Below, piece by piece: positions 10,633 to 20,714 of a DNA stretch of 64,000 nucleotides. The first letter of the stretch is position 1. Each line of letters starts with the position of its first letter. The stretch lies in NCBI GenBank assembly GCA_963575745.1, contig CAUYUJ010005725.1, positions 414,069 to 478,068 on the forward strand, written 5' to 3'. Position numbers and translations under genes: made by a program. The notes beneath the pieces were generated by a model. That model was not told where the DNA came from. It did not search any database and saw only the letters and a list, made by a program, of their open reading frames with translations. The stretch comes from Prorocentrum cordatum (lineage: Eukaryota > Sar > Dinophyceae > Prorocentrales > Prorocentraceae).

Positions 10633-11050
10633 TCAGGCCTCCTGCGTCTCGGGCGGCCGCGCCGTCGGAGCGGGATCCGGCGGCGCGGGCGGCGGCACCG
10701 CGCCCGCGAGCGTCAGCCGGATGACCGCGCGGAAGGTGCCCGCGGCGCGGTGCCAGGCCGCCTCGTCGTTCCAGTAGTGCGAGACGCCGGAGGGGTGCGG
10801 CAGCACGAGGTAGTTCACGCCCTCGAGCACCTCGGTCCACGGCACGCTCCATGGCATGCCACGGCTCGCGCGAGGCTTCAGCCCGAAGGCGTGGGCGACG
10901 GGCCTTCCGCAGAGCACCACAACCTTGTACCGGCTCGCGAGCTGCCCGAAACGCTTCAGGCGACCCGCCGCGAGCTTGGCCAGGCCCTTTGGGAAGGTGT
11001 GCCCGTCCCAGTTGTGCTTCCGGTATCCTGCGCTGACGAGGTGATTCTCC
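10633..11050 (-). CDS. C-terminal exon, uracil-DNA-glycosylase-superfamily-like protein
   Basis: After an acceptor CCCCGCAG (exon starts near 11050) the frame encodes ENHLVSAGYRKHNWDGHTFP, an Ala/Leu/Arg helix, YKVVVLCGRPVAHAFGLKP, then a loop with WTEVLEGVNYL, VLPHPSGVSHYWNDEAAWH, a helix, a Pro-rich tail, and stop at 10633-10635. The Val-rich strand followed by a Gly-Arg-Val-Ala-like turn, and then His-Pro-Ser-Gly with Trp-Asn shortly after, is the usual C-terminal pattern of UDG-superfamily enzymes, where the HPS loop contacts the DNA. The N-terminal active-site motif would lie in upstream exons that I could not place. The minus strand reads as globular protein, while the overlapping frames do not. 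Substrate unknown. Confidence 0.5.
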
Positions 11051-11529
11051 CTGCGGGGCTTGGGGGCTGGGCACCAGCCGATGATCGGGGGACGTCAACA
11101 CATCATACACAGATCCGGGGCCCAGAATCGGCCTGGCAAGGATCGGTGAGGTGGCATGGTTGTACGGGGCACCCAAAGTCCGGACCCCTTCCCCAAGCTT
11201 GCCAGTCGGCGTTTCACCCCGGGTCGTTCTGACTTATATATAAATCAGAACGACCGGGCCGTATACGGCCCTGGGACCCGGTGAGGACCCCGGAAGACCG
11301 AAAACTCCGACCTGACATTTGCCAAGGCTTTTGCGTCTCTGGGGTGGCATGGAATGGAATGGAAGCCTGACTGCGCGCCAGCGCCGGTAACCGGAGCGGT
11401 CCCCTAGAAGGCAGACCGTGCGCTGAGCATGCAGCATGTCGGGAAACAAATGAAAGCAACGCGAGCACGCGGACAATGCGGTGAATACATCCTCTGGTGT
11501 GCATCCCTGGGGTGGACGCCCCCCGAAAT

Positions 11530-12130
11530 GAGGTCCACACGGTCGAACATGCTCCAGAGCTCGGCGGGCGTGGACACGCCGGCCAGCCGCGCCAGCCGCT
11601 TCTCGGGCGGGCCCTGCAGCGGCAGGTAGCCCCTGGGCAGCCTCTCCGGGGGCCTCGGCACCGACTGGCCCACGACGAGGCCGAGCGGAGCCTCGAGCGG
11701 CGCCTCGAGCTCCAGGCGGCCGAGGACCGCCCGCCACGGCGGGGCGGCGGTCGGCGCGCCCGCGCCGCCGCCGCAGGGACGCTGCGCTGCCGCCGCTGGC
11801 GGCAGCTGCCCGTCCGACGCCGCCGCCATGGCCTGCAGGGCGAGTGCGGGCCCCGCCCGGCCCCTCGAGGGGGAGGGGTCGCGCCTCCACGGCGGGGCGG
11901 CGGCCAGAGCGCCCGTGCCGCCGCCGCACGGGCGCCGCGCCGCCTGCGCCGGAAGGCAGCTGCCCGTCCCGCGGCGCGTCGAGGCGGGGGGGCCGCGAAC
12001 GCTCCGCCCCTGCGGCCGAGAGGACTGCGAGGGGGGGCAGCCCCAGGAGTTCGCTGAGCTCGGAGGGCGAGGCGGCGGAGGGAGGCTGAGGAGAGGAGGC
12101 GGGAGGGGGGCCCCGAGCCGAGCAGCTTGA
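11530..12130 (-). CDS. Candidate exon(s), Pro/Ala-rich then globular; unknown protein
   Basis: One minus frame is open from about 12237 to 11404. Its best part contains AMAAASDGQLPPAAAAQRPC, LGRLELEAPLEAPLGLVVG, PERLPRGYLPLQGPPEKRLA and RLAGVSTPAELWSMFDRVDL. Two GGTGA/PPWR-type blocks suggest an internal duplication. Third positions are nearly all G or C. The region sits just upstream of the UDG-like exon in the same strand direction and could be part of the same gene. After the ISGG residues (near 11520) the frame degrades, so a donor probably lies there. The two other minus frames are Arg/Ala shadows. Confidence 0.4.
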
Positions 12131-12597
12131 ACCCAAATGGCCGACTCCGGAAACCCGTGCTCCCCGACTGTTAGCGTCTCCCGTGTGCGTTCGTCGACGT
12201 CCTCCGACCTTCCGCTGGCGGACCGCCGCCTAAGCAAAAACCGCCAGCTTCCGCTGGCCTTCCGCCGAATGCGTGACGCACCGGAAACGAGGTCCTTCCT
12301 GGAACGCCCAAAGGGGCCGAGAGGACGATGTGGATCAAGGCCAGCATGACGAGGGGTGGTGGTGCTGGAAAGTGTTCCTCACTCTGGGCTTGCTGCGCGA
12401 CGCGGCCCCGCAGTGGGGACCTCAGCTGTCCACCCCATGCACAGGACCTGTGCCAGCATGCCCAGGATTGCAAAGAAAACGCACCATTATCTGTATTTTC
12501 TCGCGGCGCAAGGAAGTCCACGGGCTCGCCTTCAGGGATGGGGCGGCACATCGCGTTCATTCGCAAATCGTGTCCTCGCCCTCCTCGCGATCGTCAA

Positions 12598-12660
12598 CCC
12601 TCTCCTCCGCCCCCCCTCCCCCTCCCCCTCCTCCTCTTCCTCCTCCTCCTCGTCCTCCTC
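12598..12660 (+). repeat. TCC-rich pyrimidine tract
   Basis: CCTCC and TCC runs that lead directly into the ATC microsatellite. Confidence 0.9.
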
Positions 12661-12670
12661 GTCCTCCTCG

Positions 12671-12735
<65 letters not shown>

Positions 12736-12820
12736 AGCATCATCATCAGCATCAGCATCATCAGCAGCATCATCAACATCACCAGCATCATCACCAGCAT
12801 CATCATCAGCATCATCATAC

Positions 12821-12853
<33 letters not shown>

Positions 12854-12959
12854 GATCAGCACCATCATCATCATCGTCATCACTATCATCATCAGCATCA
12901 TCATCATAATCATGATCATGATCATGATCATGAGTATCATCATCATCATCACCATCATA

Positions 12960-13005
<46 letters not shown>

Positions 13006-13016
13006 GCATCATCATC
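12661..13016 (+). repeat. (ATC)n microsatellite
   Basis: About 350 bp of ATC/CAT units with occasional CAG, CAC, CAA and GTC interruptions. It is read as Ser, His and Ile runs on one strand and Asp and Met runs on the other. A His- or Ser-rich product is not supported, because all frames are open and flanks on both sides show no coding character. 13016-13700 holds unique sequence without a gene I can support. Confidence 0.97.
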
Positions 13017-13699
13017 CCCCGTCCTCCTCATCGTTCTCCTCCCCTTCTGTTTTGTCTGCGCTGTGCTCAATGCGACGCTCAAGGATGAACACAGTTACAG
13101 ACAGCTCGCGGCCCACTCGTTACAGGGACACTCGGCCGACACGTCTTCCCTCAGCCTTTACGGCGGGCCCCCTGCTTTTGGGGGTGCTTAGGCCCAGCTC
13201 TGCGCGCAGAGTGGCGCGCCAGCAGAGTGCGGCGAGTGGGTGTTGACCGCCTGTCTCCTCCTGTTCTGGCTCCCTGACACTCTGTACCAGCTTTTCTGTG
13301 CGCTTGAAACTCTGTACCTGCGCCCCATGGCATTGCATAGCAGATGCAATGTTCCATGTTTTCTGATCGGCGTGTACTTTTGATGCCATGCGACTCGTTC
13401 ATCACACATCACATGTTCTAGCTTCGACGGCCTTCCTGATTTTCAGTGCCTACGGTCGTGCGAGCAGCAACTGGGCATACATTGGCACAATCTGCGTATC
13501 ATGCTCAGTTTCTGGCGCCCCGTAGCGCCCCAATCAATCACAATCTGCCCACGGAGCTGCCCTGATCTGGCATACTGAAGTGTCTTATGGAAGACAAAAA
13601 CTACTTGGCCAAACTGTCCTCACGAAGAGCCTTCCAGGAACGCGGATGCCACGCGTCACAATGCCAAAGGGCAACCCACAAGGCACGGCTACGCGCAGA

Positions 13700-13745
13700 T
13701 GCCAGACATCCGCGCGAGCCTCCCAAAATTCATGCTTGCGCCACC
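13700..13745 (+). mobile_element. R-family element, 3' fragment
   Basis: Resembles the family tail: GATGCCAGACATCCGCGCGA, CTCC and TTCATGCTTGCGCC. Only the right arm is present. Confidence 0.4.
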
Positions 13746-14068
13746 GGTTACTATTCATAGTATCATCACTACTTCTATTACTGTTATTGGTGAAACTACT
13801 CCTTAACATATTTCTCATTGTTGCTGTTTGGTCCGTCGTTTTCTTCGATTTCTGGGTTCCTTATTCAGCTCGTGTGTTCCAATATGTATGTTCTTCCTCC
13901 TCTTCGCCTTCCTCCGCTCCCTCCCTGAGCATGGAAGCGCGCCGCCACCGCAGCGCAGGAGCTGGACAAGAGACCAGTGGGCAGACCAGAGACTCCACCT
14001 CCCGCGGACTCCAGACGAGGATCGGCCGCCCCAGAGCCCTTCGAACCACAGCCTCGGGCCAAGGGTTA

Positions 14069-14220
14069 GGTCGGGAATGTCCTCCCACAGGCAAATTTTG
14101 GGCGATACAGCAAATCAGACATACGCGAAACTATTCAAAGAATAATCGAAACGTCGTCCCCACCTTTTTCTTTTTGGGCTATCCTTGAGTACTCGTCCTG
14201 TAGAGGGACAGGCCGCACTT
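14069..14220 (+). mobile_element. Introner-like MITE family, copy 2
   Basis: Starts GTCGGGAATGTCCTCC just after TTAG, and ends AGAGGGACAGGCCGCACTT followed by CAG. Internal AACGTCGTCCCC and TTTTTGGGC match the other copies. Long imperfect direct repeats flank it: CAGCCTCGGGCCAAGGG at 14049-14065 and CAGCCTCGGCCCGAGGG at 14228-14244 (15 of 17 match). Confidence 0.8.
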
Positions 14221-14335
14221 CAGACTGCAGCCTCGGCCCGAGGGGCACGCGGCGGCACCGCGCGGCACGCGCCCGGACAGCCGGGGCGGACACAGAGAGG
14301 AGTGGCAGGGGGAAGGCCCCCCTGCGGACCCTGCC

Positions 14336-15328
14336 GTGCCGCCTCTCTGCCACAGGAGCTCGCCATCGCTCGGGCATCCACGCCCCGTGCGCTTTTTTGT
14401 TCGGCTCCGTGCGGCGTGCATGTCTTCTCGCAGGATGGCCCAGAATGCTCCTCGATGGTCCTCGCCGAAACAATGCACGCGTCCGGGCGATGCCGAGGAG
14501 GAAGAGGAAGAGTGGGAGGATGAGAACCGTGCTCCTCGATGGTCCTCGCCGAAACAATGCACGCGTCCGGGCGATGCCGAGGAGGAAGAGGAAGAGTGGG
14601 AGGATGAGAACCGTGCGAAGACGACGGTGACAACGGCGACGACGGCGGCGGCGGCGACGGCGGCAGTCGCGACGAGGACTGCAACGACCACGACGACGGC
14701 AGAGGCGCCCCTGGGGTCTCTGGAGGCTCCTGGAGGTGCCAAGAGCGCCCCGATCTCCGACCCTCGAGGACGGCGGCGACGACCCTCGACGACGAGCACG
14801 ACGACAGCGCAGTCGACGATGACGGCGGCGGCGACGACAGCGGTGGCGTTGGCGGTGGCGACGGCGGCGAAGACGGCGCCCCGACCCCGTTCCCAGACGC
14901 CCTCCCCCCTTCCCTGCGACCGCGCTCGAGAAACCCTGCCCACCGAGACCCCTGGAGCACCCACAGAACCCCCGACCTCTCATCCTAATGAGTCTCTGTG
15001 GCTGAAAACTGCTAAACAAATCCGTCCTGATTTACGTCATCCTCGTTGTCGTCGCGGCGGCAACCGAGGCGACTCGGCGACCATGACAATGGCCGGCCGC
15101 CGCCGCCGTCACCGCCGCCAGCGCGGTCGCTGTCGTCATCGTCGTCACGTCGTCGTCGTCCGTCGTCGTCATCGTCGTAGTCGTCCGTCGTCGTCGTCTT
15201 TGTCGTCGTCGTCGTTGTCGTTGTCATTGTTGTCATCTTCGTCGGCGTCGTCGTTGTCGTTGCCATCATCGTCGTCGGTCGTCGTCGGTCGTCGTCCGTC
15301 GTCGTTATCGTCGGCGTCGTCGTCGTGA
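14336..15328 (+). CDS. Long open frame across the 84-bp duplication; doubtful gene
   Basis: This 330-residue frame includes two copies of a 28-residue block (APRWSSPKQCTRPGD, then Glu-rich), a Thr/Ala-rich tract from ACG/GCG repeats, and PLGSLEAPGGAKSAPISDP. It then runs into the GTC microsatellite and becomes Arg/Ser repeats. The duplication keeps the frame, but the opposite strand is open too. Coding is possible only for the first 200 residues. Confidence 0.2.
   Translation: MPPLCHRSSPSLGHPRPVRFFVRLRAACMSSRRMAQNAPRWSSPKQCTRPGDAEEEEEEWEDENRAPRWSSPKQCTRPGDAEEEEEEWEDENRAKTTVTTATTAAAATAAVATRTATTTTTAEAPLGSLEAPGGAKSAPISDPRGRRRRPSTTSTTTAQSTMTAAATTAVALAVATAAKTAPRPRSQTPSPLPCDRARETLPTETPGAPTEPPTSHPNESLWLKTAKQIRPDLRHPRCRRGGNRGDSATMTMAGRRRRHRRQRGRCRHRRHVVVVRRRHRRSRPSSSSLSSSSLSLSLLSSSSASSLSLPSSSSVVVGRRPSSLSSASSS
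14447..14614 (+). repeat. Perfect tandem duplication, 84-bp unit
   Basis: Two units, 14447-14530 and 14531-14614, appear identical. Each holds CTCCTCGATGGTCCTCGCCG and a GAGGAGGAAGAGGAAGAG block. Identity implies a very recent event. 84 is a multiple of three. Confidence 0.9.
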
Positions 15329-15722
15329 TCGTCGTCGTCGTCATCGTCCTTGTCGGTCGTCGTCGGGGTCGTCGTTGGTCATCGGTTGTGGATCGTCGGT
15401 CGTCGTTGTCGCCCGTCGTCGTCGTCCTCGTTGTCGTCGTCGTCGGTCATCGGTCGTCGGTGGTCGATCGTCGATCGTCGGTCGTCGGTCGTCGGTCGAC
15501 GTCGCCGTCCCCGTCGTCGTCGTCGTCGTCGTCATGGTTGTCGATCGTCGGTCGTCGGTCGTCGGCCGTCGTCGCCGCCGTCGTCGTCGTGGTTGTCGTC
15601 GTCGCCGTCGCCACCCGTCCTCGTCGTCGCTGTCGTCGTCGTCGTCGGGGTCGTCGTCGTCGTCTTGGTCGTCGTCGTCGTCCGTCGTCGTCCGTCGTCG
15701 CCGCCGTCGTCCGCCGTCTTCG
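15040..15722 (+). repeat. (GTC)n-rich microsatellite
   Basis: GTC/CGTCGT units with CGGTCGTCGGTC, GTCATC and CCGTCGTC variants run for nearly 700 bp. The higher-order CGGTCGTCGGTC repeats are clearest at 15400-15560. The Arg-, Ser-, Val- and Asp-rich frames are artefacts. Confidence 0.95.
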
Positions 15723-15736
15723 CCCACGAGAGGCCT

Positions 15737-15815
15737 CGCCCTCGTGCAGCGCCTGGCGCAGCCCGTCGGGATCGCCGGTGGCCACCGCCCGTTTCAGCGC
15801 CTCCCTGGCGGCGGC
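15737..15815 (-). CDS. Candidate exon, ankyrin-like helix pair
   Basis: After GCGCAG on the minus strand the frame reads AAREALKRAVATGDPDGLRQ and ALHEGEAS. The spacing (helix, Gly-Asp turn, second helix) resembles one ankyrin-type repeat or a related helical repeat. It is preceded directly by the (GAT)n run in the same frame, so either the acceptor lies at AG|GCC near 15815 or the Asp run is translated. A possible GC donor follows GAG near 15737. Codons are strongly G/C-ending. Confidence 0.45.
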
Positions 15816-15837
15816 CTGCGCGGCCGTTGCCGTCGCA

Positions 15838-15838
15838 G

Positions 15839-15912
<74 letters not shown>

Positions 15913-16071
15913 GCATCATCATCATCATTACCATCACCGTCACAATATTCGAACTCATCGTCGTCGGCATCGCCATCATTATCATCATCAATGTCATCGT
16001 CAGCATCACCAGCATCGTCATCATCACCATCATCATCATCAACATCGACGTCGTCGCCATGACCGTCACCG

Positions 16072-16128
<57 letters not shown>

Positions 16129-16162
16129 ACATCATCGTTGTCGTAGGAAGCATCATCATGAT

Positions 16163-16197
<35 letters not shown>

Positions 16198-16300
16198 CCC
16201 TCACCCTCACCCTCATCCCCCCACTCACCCTCATCGTCATCGCCACCATTACCGGCAACAACATCATCATCGCCACCACGCTCGTCATCATCATCACCCT
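15838..16300 (+). repeat. (ATC)n microsatellite
   Basis: CATCAT runs with interruptions by GTC, ACC and CTC. It separates two minus-strand candidate exons, 15737-15815 and 16318-16450, and in the first exon's frame it would give a long Asp run. Confidence 0.95.
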
Positions 16301-16317
16301 CATCCTCCCCCGCTGCA

Positions 16318-16450
16318 GCGGCAGGAGGGCGGGCCGACCAGGAGCCTCCGCCCGATGCCCAGCCGAGGGCGCGCCAAGAGGCCGCAGGGGACGGCGGCCG
16401 CCTCCCTGACGTCCAGCGGCTTGAGAGGCGGTACGGGTCCGACTCTCGGC
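16318..16450 (-). CDS. Candidate exon, unknown protein
   Basis: The minus frame gives VGPVPPLKPLDVREAAAVPC and GLLARPRLGIGRRLLVGPPS, with G/C-ending codons and a globular pattern. The other two minus frames are Arg/Gly/Pro shadows. Splice sites were not pinned down. The stretch 16450-17500 shows only a short AC run near 16750 and AT-rich runs near 17040-17290. Confidence 0.35.
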
Positions 16451-17519
16451 GGCTGGGGCCTTCCCGCGGCACGCCTGTGCACGCACGTGGCGCCATGCGG
16501 CTGCAGATGCCGGCAATGTCCCTGCCGTCGTGCCTTCTGTGGTCACGACGGTGCCCACGGCGGGCCCACCCAATGACAGATCAAAATCACAAGGACCCGA
16601 TAGGTGCAAGCCGTGATTGGGCAGTCATTGGAAAACGCCTGCCGTCACAGCGGATCTTCCCGAGATTCGGGCCGGCTGGCTCGAGCCAGTGGTGCAGCGA
16701 CCACGACACCGAGGACGGGCTCGGAAAGCGCGCATGCACGCACCATGAAGGCACACACACACACACCATACAAGGACACCGGATTGCGCCAATGAAGCAC
16801 GCTGCCCAGACATCAAATGTCTTGTCTCTGCAATGTAAGGCCCCAGGAAGTCTCAACTCTTTCTCCAAGGCCGGCTTTTAATCCCGTTCGTTCACGGCCT
16901 CAGGGGCCTGGCGAGGGCCAGCACAAGCAGAAAAATATCAAGAACCTCCGCTAGATTTTCCAAGACGCTGGAAGACTGGGTGCGCACGTCAAGAGTGAAC
17001 CGTTTACCCACGAGGGATACGATCGAACGAGAGGACATATATATAGAGAGAGAAAGAGATGAAGAGTTGTGTACGTACATCTGTATATACATGTACGTAT
17101 CTTTAAAAATGATAGCCAGAGTGGGTGCCAGACATCATGTTTCTAGCAGCGAAGGTTGTGAAATAAGTGTGAGGCAACCTCTGTGGTGCAGCATATGCTG
17201 CGCAAATAATGTAGTGCGACGTACGCTGTGCAGTAAGAGTTGTGCACTCGATGTTTCAGTAGATGTATTTTTATATATATATATGTATACAAGGCTGCAT
17301 TGGCGCTTCGCGCCATGCACCTTGTTCCTTGAAGCTTTGGAATGGTTGGCCCGTGGTGCCATCCTTTTTTCCATTTTAGCCGCGGTCCGCTGGTTCGTAC
17401 TTCGGAGAAGCGCAGGCTACGGATGCACTGAATAACGCAAAGTCAGCGGAGTGACTGGAAATCTGCTGGCATCCTGGGTTGACGACGGAATTTCCAGAAA
17501 AATGGTTGCGAACCCGGGG

Positions 17520-17693
17520 TTGTGGCCTCTTCCTCCTCCTCCTCCTCCTCCTTCCCCTCCTCCACCTCCTCCTCCGCCTCCTCCTCCTCCTCCTCTTCCT
17601 CCTCCTCGTTCTCCTTCTTTCTCTGCCTTCTTCTCCTCCTCCTCCTCCTCCTCTTTCTCCTCCTCCTCCTCCTCCTCCTCCTCCTCCTCCAAT
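17520..17693 (+). repeat. TCC polypyrimidine tract
   Basis: TCC units with a few TTC and GTTC breaks. It lies immediately left of the duplicated 155-bp block. Confidence 0.95.
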
Positions 17694-17850
17694 ACACCAA
17701 TGCTTCACGGCGTCAATAGCCAATGGAGGGGGCCGAGGACCTCCCTGCAGCCCCTCGGCCAACGAAGACGACTGCAGGGAGGGGTCCACTCCACCTTCAT
17801 GCACCAATCTACCAACACACCAGTAAACCAACTCCTCATATTCCTCCATG
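17694..17850 (+). repeat. 155-bp duplicated block, copy A
   Basis: Nearly identical to 19267-19423: both carry CACCAATGCTTCACGGCGTC, AATAGCCAATGG, GAGGACCTCCCTGCAGCCCC, an internal GACTGCAGGGAGGGGTCC and CACCAATCTACCAACACACC. Copies differ at only a few positions. The internal GAGGACCTCCCTGCAG and CTGCAGGGAGGGGTC can fold back on each other. Confidence 0.9.
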
Positions 17851-18419
17851 GGGCCGTGAACGGGATTTATCCCCTGCCGGCTGACGGTGCCTGTCAATGT
17901 CAGTAATCTATTACTCTGTGGCGTCAGTTGCCAACCCAGTACACCAGTGCACCAAGGGTGACGGTTCGACCCGTGCCGCCGCGGTGTCACATGTGCCACC
18001 GCGGCGTCACTCATGAGGTCGTTCCCGCTCCCCGCCCTTAAGCCGAGCTCTCCAAGGACGGGTATGTAAAGCCCTCCCAGCCACCTCCGTCTGCCACTTG
18101 GGGCGCAGGTGTGTGGCTGGGCCTACTCCCCTCCTCCTCCTCCTCCTCCCCCCCCCGCCTTTCTTTAAGGATGGGTATAGCCGCCGTCCAATCTACACGT
18201 CCGGAGCAGCGGCCCTCGCCGAGAACTGTCCAGGGGCCGCCTTGGATCGTCCCCCCCTGTCGCTTCCCTTCGGCTTCAGGTCCCCCGGTCAGGCCGCTTT
18301 CCTCTTTCAGGTTTCCCGTTTCGGCTACCCCTGTCAGGACTTTTGGCCGCAGCTCCGAGGTTCGAGGCGTCCTCTTCTTGCTGTGTCTTTGTTCGTCGTG
18401 TGCCCCCGGGGTGCGTGGT

Positions 18420-18470
18420 CGCGTGTGTGCGTGTGTGTGTGTGTCGTGTGTGTGTGTCGTGGGTTACGGG
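18420..18470 (+). repeat. (GT)n-type microsatellite
   Basis: GTGTGT runs broken by GTC. The surrounding 17850-18900 is unique sequence with no supportable gene; TTGGGTGTACCG recurs at about 18526 and 18590. Confidence 0.85.
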
Positions 18471-18904
18471 TGTAAGCCCCTGCGGGTACTCCACCCCAGG
18501 GGATAAAGCCAATAATTGCCTTTGGGTGTACCGATCCATCCATGTTTTTTGGGTTTACAGGCCTATCCGCTGTCGGATCTCCGTGCTGTTGGGTGTACCG
18601 GTCCCTCCGTGCTGGCGGAGAAAATAAATCGCGCCCGCGGGGGGGGGTACAGGTCGTGGATACCTCTGGCCTGTGACCATTGTCGGCCTCTGGGGGCCTC
18701 CTCTGGTCACTGGGCTTCGGCCGGGTTGACGTCACCACGTGTCGCTTTTGCACTCCAGGTGGTGCATCCCTGCCGCTGCACGCTCCCAGGGTGCCATTAT
18801 GCAGCTTCGCTGCCAGCTACCTTGTGATACGAAATCTGTGTATTTCGTATCCTCCGGTTCCGGGGGCCGACCCCCCGGAGGCGTGCACATTTGTTCTCGT
18901 CTCT

Positions 18905-19025
18905 GCCTCGCTCTCTCTCTCTCTCTCTCTCCCTCTCTCCCTCCCTCTCCCTCTCTGCCTTTCTGCCTCTCTCTCTCTCTCTCCCTCTCTCTCTCTTCTC
19001 TCCCTCTCTCTCTCTCTGCCTCTGC
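18905..19025 (+). repeat. (CT)n microsatellite
   Basis: CTCTCT runs with CCCTCT and TGCCT interruptions. Confidence 0.95.
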
Positions 19026-19266
19026 TTTTTGAACGGGGCTCCTCTGGAACATAGGCGGAGGACAGACGTTGTTTTTACGTCCCCTGTTCAGGTATCCCCC
19101 CAGGACGTTGCTGCCGGACATCCGCTTCGACTTTCTGCCCTCTTCCCCCACCCCCACCCCGGTGAGGACCATCATAGGCCTCACCAGTGAGGGCCATCAT
19201 AGGCCTCACACCCCCTGCGGCTGCCATCATAGGGGCCGCGGGGGTCGCCCTCTCCCACCAATGCAC

Positions 19267-19423
19267 CAATGCACCAATGCTTCACGGCGTCAATAGCCAA
19301 TGGAAGGGGGCCGAGGACCTCCCTGCAGCCCCTCGGCCAATGAAGACGGCTGCAGGGAGGGGTCCACTCCACCTTCATGCACCAATCTACCAACACACCA
19401 GTAAACCAACTCCTCATATTCCT
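19267..19423 (+). repeat. 155-bp duplicated block, copy B
   Basis: Same orientation as copy A, 1573 bp downstream. It is preceded by three tandem CACCAATG units, where copy A has an AATACACCAATG. It is followed by the same CTCCTCATATTCCTC. Confidence 0.9.
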
Positions 19424-19444
19424 CTCCTCCTCCGCTCAAGCCAA

Positions 19445-20470
19445 TGGAAAATTAACGATTTGGAAGGTTTTTGGAGCTTCGCCGGAGCTTCCCAGGGAGC
19501 CCCCCGAAGCTCTTTGGAGCTTTCTTCGGGCCTCCTTGGGCCCTTTCGGGGCGAGAGGCTTGTATTTTCAGTTATATGGTCCTCCCTGGGGCCCTTCTTT
19601 GGGCCGTCTCGGAGCGTTCGTGGGCCGTCTTGGACCGTTTTGGGGCGCATCTTGGACCGTCTTGGGGCTTTTCAAGACGCTCTGGGAGCCCTTGGGCCGT
19701 TGTGGAGCGGTTTGGGGGGCTTCTTGGGCGGTCTTGGAACGTGGGAAACCCGAAAAAGCGAGGACGCCGAAAACATTGAAAAACTAATGGTAAAGTAACT
19801 TTTTGGAATGTTTTTGGAGCCTCACCGAAACGTCTTAGGGGGCCTCCCGAGGCCCTTTGTAGCTCTCTTGGGGCCTCCTTGGGCTCTTTCGGGGCGGGAG
19901 GCTCGTATTTTCAGATCGTGGTCCCCCCGAGGGCTCCTCTTTGGGCCGTCTTGGAACGCTCGTGGGCCATCTCGGACGCGTCTTGGGCCGTCTTGGGGCT
20001 TTCTCAGAGCGCTCTGGGAGCCTCTTGGGCCGTTGTTGGGAGGTTTTGGGAGCTTCTTGGGCGGTCTTGGAGCGTCGGACACCCGAAAAAGCGAGGACGT
20101 TGAAAACATTGGAAAACCATTGGAAAACTATCAATTTAGGATGTTTTTAGAGCCTCATCGGAGCTACTTAGGGGGCTTTCCGAGGCCCTGTGGAGGTCTC
20201 TTGGGGCCTCCTTGGGCCTTCCCGGGGCGGGAGGCTCGTATTTTCAGTTCGTGGTCCCCCCTGGGGCCCCTTTTTGGGCCGTCTTGGAGCTTTCGTGGGC
20301 CATCTCGGGCGCGTCTTGGACCGTCTTGGGGCGCTCTCAGCGCGCTCTGGGAGCTTCTTGGGCCGTCTTGGAGCGGTTTTGGGAGCTTCTTGGGCGGTCC
20401 GGGAGCGTCGGAAACCCGAAAAAGCGAGGATGCTAAAAACATTGAAAAACAAATGGAAATTCAATGATTC
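19445..20470 (+). repeat. Three tandem units of a 330-bp repeat
   Basis: Units start near 19445, 19800 and 20130. Each runs TTTTTGGAGC, a block with GGGGCCTCCTTGGGC, CGGGGCGGGAGGCTCGTATT, GGGCCGTCTTGG, GCGGTCTTGGAGCG, then CCCGAAAAAGCGAGGA, AAAACATTGAAAAAC and a short AT-rich link. A diverged copy lies inverted at about 38590-39060. One plus frame is open through two units and reads Trp/Gly/Leu/Pro-rich peptides; the inverted copy has no matching intact frame. I treat it as non-coding. Confidence 0.8.
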
Positions 20471-20714
20471 TGTTCTCTCGGGCCCCCTTTGAGAACGGTC
20501 TTGGGGCTCTCGCGGAGGGTCTTCAAGGCTACCCCGGTGCTATCCTGGACTGTCTTGGGTGTCTCTGTGGGCTTGCGCCGACCGATTTGGCACTGCCGCC
20601 CGCCTGCGTGCACGACTTGGAAAAAATTTTCGGCCGCCCCCGTGGCACGGATCCGGGGGGTCCCGTTTCGGGGGGGGGTCCGCACCCCCAGAATTATCAA
20701 ACTATAAAAAAGGG

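Noticed and set aside
12594-13082. Asp-rich, His-rich and Ser-rich proteins
   Set aside because: Direct products of the (ATC)n microsatellite; every frame is open and there is no coding sequence on either side.
19808-20467. 219-residue Trp/Gly/Leu/Pro-rich protein
   Set aside because: It covers tandem 330-bp repeats. The first unit and the inverted copy at 38590 do not keep the frame.
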